Shown here: one piece after another, positions 62,058 through 64,000 of the stretch
Position numbering within the stretch: position 1 is the stretch's first letter
Layout: each line of letters starts with the position of its first letter
Source of the DNA: Marinibacterium sp050389775
GTDB taxonomy: Bacteria > Pseudomonadota > Alphaproteobacteria > Rhodobacterales > Rhodobacteraceae
Length of the DNA stretch: 64,000 bases
Assembly: GCF_050389775.1 (NCBI RefSeq)
Contig: NZ_CP177144.1
Coordinates: 3,906,001-3,970,000, forward strand
Direction: 5' to 3'
Position numbers and translations under genes: made by a program
The notes under the pieces: generated by a model
Seen by the model: the letters and a program-made list of their open reading frames with translations, nothing else
Told to the model about the DNA's origin: nothing
Databases searched by the model: none

Positions 62058-62981
62058 ATGCCCGACAGCTCACGCGCCCATCTGCCCGCCGCGGCCGGGG
62101 TCGGATACAAGCCCCAGCACTACGCCGCGATCATCGACGATCCCGCCCCGGTGGCCTGGCTGGAAATCCATGCCGAGAACTACATGGGAGACGGCGGCCG
62201 CCCCCTGGCCCAGCTGCGCGCCCTGTCCGAACGCTTTCCGATCTCGGTCCATGGCGTCGGCCTGTCGATCGGCGGTGCGGCCCCGCTCGACCGCGATCAC
62301 CTGGCCCGGCTGAAACACCTGGTGTCCTGGCTGAACCCGGCCAGCTTTTCCGAGCACCTGGCCTGGTCGACCCATGACAGCCATTTCCTCAACGACCTGC
62401 TGCCCCTGCCCTATACCGATGCCACGCTGGCCCGGATCGTCGACCATGTCGACCAGGTCCAGGACGCGCTCGGCCGGCCGATGCTGCTGGAAAACCCGTC
62501 GAGCTACCTGGCCTTTGCCGAAAGCACCTGGGCCGAGCCCGATTTCCTGGCCGAGATCGCCCGGCGCACGGGCTGCGGCCTGCTGCTGGACATCAACAAT
62601 GTCTTTGTCTCGGCCACCAACCTGGGCTTTTCGCCCCAGGGCTACATCGATGCCTTCGACCTCGAGCGGGTCGGGGAAATCCACCTGGGCGGCCATGACG
62701 AAGACCAAGACGACCACGGGGCGCCGCTGCTGATCGACAGCCACGGGCGCGAGATCGCCGATCCGGTCTGGGCCCTGCTCGATTACACGCTCTGGCATGC
62801 CGGCGGACAATCGGCCACGCCCCCGCAAACCGGATGCGGGCCGAAACCGGTGCTTGTCGAATGGGATACGGACGTGCCCGACTGGCCCGTCCTGGCCACC
62901 GAGGCCACCCGCGCGGCCCGCGCCCTTGCCGGCCCGCTGCCCGCCGTTTCGCCCGTGGCCCTGCCCGCCGGCGCGGCCTGA
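62058..62981 (+). CDS. bufB: BufB, multinuclear iron oxidase (DUF692/MNIO)
   Basis: 307 residues. A TIM barrel with GVGYKPQHYAAIIDDPAPVAWLEIHAENY, SVHGVGLSIGG, FSEHLAW (metal His), MLLENPSSYLAF (Glu), GLLLDINNVFVSATNLG (Asp/Asn) and EIHLGGHDEDQ (His/Asp) matches DUF692 enzymes that modify Cys in RiPP precursors using iron and oxygen. BufA is the expected substrate. ATG 62058 follows CCGGAGGCCCC. Its stop overlaps bufC as TGATG. Confidence 0.93.
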   Translation: MPDSSRAHLPAAAGVGYKPQHYAAIIDDPAPVAWLEIHAENYMGDGGRPLAQLRALSERFPISVHGVGLSIGGAAPLDRDHLARLKHLVSWLNPASFSEHLAWSTHDSHFLNDLLPLPYTDATLARIVDHVDQVQDALGRPMLLENPSSYLAFAESTWAEPDFLAEIARRTGCGLLLDINNVFVSATNLGFSPQGYIDAFDLERVGEIHLGGHDEDQDDHGAPLLIDSHGREIADPVWALLDYTLWHAGGQSATPPQTGCGPKPVLVEWDTDVPDWPVLATEATRAARALAGPLPAVSPVALPAGAA

Positions 62982-63907
62982 TGCCCGGCCCTGTCCGCCC
63001 CGGGCTCGACGTGCCGGTCATCGACCAGGACGGCTGTTACCAGGCCCCGCGCGACACGCTGTCCCCCGGGCCCGACGTGCAGGCCGTCGAGCAGGACAGC
63101 TGTCACCAGGCCCCGCACGACCCGCGTTGCCCTGTGCCCAACGTACCGGCCGTCGACCAGGACGGCTTTCACCAGGCCCTTCGCGACCCGCTGTGCCCCG
63201 TGCCCGACGGCCTGACCGATGGCCTGGCCCGGCCCGCCGGCCGGCGGTTCGATGTCTATCGCAACAACGTGGCCTCGTCGCTGACCCGCGCCCTGCACAC
63301 GGCCTTTCCGACCCTGGCCAACCTGCTCGGCCCGGCCAACATGGACGGGCTCGCCGGGCTCTACCTGCGCGCCCATCCGCCCGAAACACCGTTGATGATG
63401 CATTACGGCGCGGCCATGCCCGATTTCGTCGCCGCGATGGACCAGCTGGCCCACCTGCCCTACCTGGCCGATATCGCCCGGCTCGACCTGGCCATGCGCC
63501 GGTCCTACCACGCCGCCGATGCCGCCCCCATCGATGCCGCCACCCTGGCCTGCCTGTCGCCCGAGGCGCTGATGGGCGCGCGCATGTCCCTGGCCCCGGC
63601 CGTCCAGCTGCTGCGCTCGGCCCATCCGGTGCATGACATCTGGGCCTTTGCCATGGCCGGTGGGCCCAAGCCCCGGCCCGGCGCCCAGGACATCATCATC
63701 CTGCGCCCCGATTTCGACCCCGCCCCGCACCTGCTGCCCCTGGGCGCCGGCGCCTTGGTCGAGGCGCTGGCCCAGGGCGCCGACCTGGCCAGTGCCCAGG
63801 CCCGGGCCGAGACCGACCACCCGGGGTTCGACCCCGGCCCAGCCATCGCCCTGCTGTTGCAGGGCGCCGCCATCACGACCCTGACGCCAAAGGACCCGCA
63901 GCCATGA
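62981..63907 (+). CDS. bufC: BufC (DUF2063) partner protein with triplicated N-terminus
   Basis: 308 residues. The family part is residues 60-308 (FHQALRDPLCPVPDGLTD, GRRFDVYRNNVASSLTRALH, TAFPTLANLLG, LMMHYGAAMPDFVAAMDQLA, LPYLADIARLDLAMRRSYHA). BufC proteins assist BufB with the precursor. Residues 10-75 are three 22-residue copies of the family's first helix region (VDQDGFHQALRDPLCPVP). The two extra copies carry Cys (DGCY, DSCH, PRCP). Relatives normally have one copy, to my knowledge. Coupled to bufB and doxX by overlaps. Confidence 0.9.
   Translation: MPGPVRPGLDVPVIDQDGCYQAPRDTLSPGPDVQAVEQDSCHQAPHDPRCPVPNVPAVDQDGFHQALRDPLCPVPDGLTDGLARPAGRRFDVYRNNVASSLTRALHTAFPTLANLLGPANMDGLAGLYLRAHPPETPLMMHYGAAMPDFVAAMDQLAHLPYLADIARLDLAMRRSYHAADAAPIDAATLACLSPEALMGARMSLAPAVQLLRSAHPVHDIWAFAMAGGPKPRPGAQDIIILRPDFDPAPHLLPLGAGALVEALAQGADLASAQARAETDHPGFDPGPAIALLLQGAAITTLTPKDPQP
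63008..63205 (+). repeat. Three 66-bp tandem repeats in bufC
   Basis: Units 63008-63073, 63074-63139 and 63140-63205 encode 22 residues each, starting DVPVIDQDGC, DVQAVEQDSC and NVPAVDQDGF. Similarity is clear at DNA and protein level; frame is preserved. Confidence 0.9.
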
Positions 63908-64000
63908 ACCGCCTGATTTCCCTGCACAATTCGATCTTCGGATTCATCCAGACCCTGGCCGGCCATGGTCTGCCCGTCCTGGCCCGGTTCACCTTTGCCG
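63904..64000 (+). CDS. DoxX-family membrane protein, N-terminal fragment (runs off right edge)
   Basis: 32 residues visible: MNRLISLHNSIFGFIQTLAG then HGLPVLARFTFA. The length to the first helix and its place as fourth gene of a buf operon fit DoxX-like proteins. ATG overlaps the bufC stop as ATGA. The call rests mostly on context. Confidence 0.6.
   Translation, partial: MNRLISLHNSIFGFIQTLAGHGLPVLARFTFA

Overview
The window is GC-rich chromosomal DNA that reads throughout as an alphaproteobacterium of the Rhodobacterales (Rhodobacteraceae). The evidence is: an N-terminus matching the family's FolE2 next to metZ; a SAM-II riboswitch on metZ; DUF2842, DUF2065 and BufABC neighbourhoods; a phaC-phaP-phaR block with a divergent PHB depolymerase; and a short intergenic motif (GAGGnTAnTTgG..AAGAAG) that recurs between genes. 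No phage, IS element, CRISPR array, rRNA or tRNA was found. Genes are densely packed and many are joined by ATGA, GTGA, TTGA or TGATG overlaps.

Layout. 1-8.5 kb: folE2 (partial), riboswitch-controlled metZ, a hydrolase, a large Hint-domain protein, septation protein YciB, an EamA transporter, ftsY. 8.5-15.6 kb: xseA, purD, a [2Fe-2S] ferredoxin, a free-standing OB-fold resembling the C-terminus of error-prone polymerase DnaE2, a lipoprotein, a Crp/Fnr regulator, then about 1.1 kb without a gene that holds a degenerate 17-bp satellite, a perfect CRP-type palindrome and an orphan plus-strand terminator. 15.6-26 kb: hflK-hflC-DUF2065-degP, gor, rpiA, GST, sdaA, an EamA transporter, thiamine diphosphokinase. 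26-35.3 kb: a giant acidic conserved protein, purA, a cobalt-type nitrile hydratase operon, secG, pyrG. 35.6-37.7 kb: two TerB-like proteins and a PhnD-like binding protein.

37.9-46.3 kb is a single-direction catabolic block. It has an ABC importer (ATPase, binding protein, two permeases), two glutamine-synthetase-like ligases, a class I amidotransferase and an FAD oxidase. This is the gene set of the gamma-glutamylated (Puu-type) polyamine or amine pathway. A 118-codon repeat ORF sits between the two permeases, overlapping both by ATGA. 46.5-49 kb: a DegT-type aminotransferase and a sulfotransferase-like protein. 49-53.9 kb: polyhydroxybutyrate metabolism with CTGC-N3-GCAG PhaR boxes at phaP and in the phaC/phaZ divergent region. 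54-58 kb: a run of alpha/beta hydrolases, one lacking its nucleophile serine, plus an M15-like protein and a variant histidine phosphatase. 58-64 kb: an ArsR-AHSA1 fusion regulator with MAPEG, thrS, and a bufferin-type operon (bufA-bufB-bufC-DoxX) that runs off the right edge.

A theme across the window is in-frame or near-gene tandem duplication of short units (15, 24, 24, 42, 66 bp and a 17-bp satellite). These add low-complexity segments to otherwise ordinary genes. The most notable are the triplicated Cys-containing N-terminus of BufC and the repeat ORF between the permeases.
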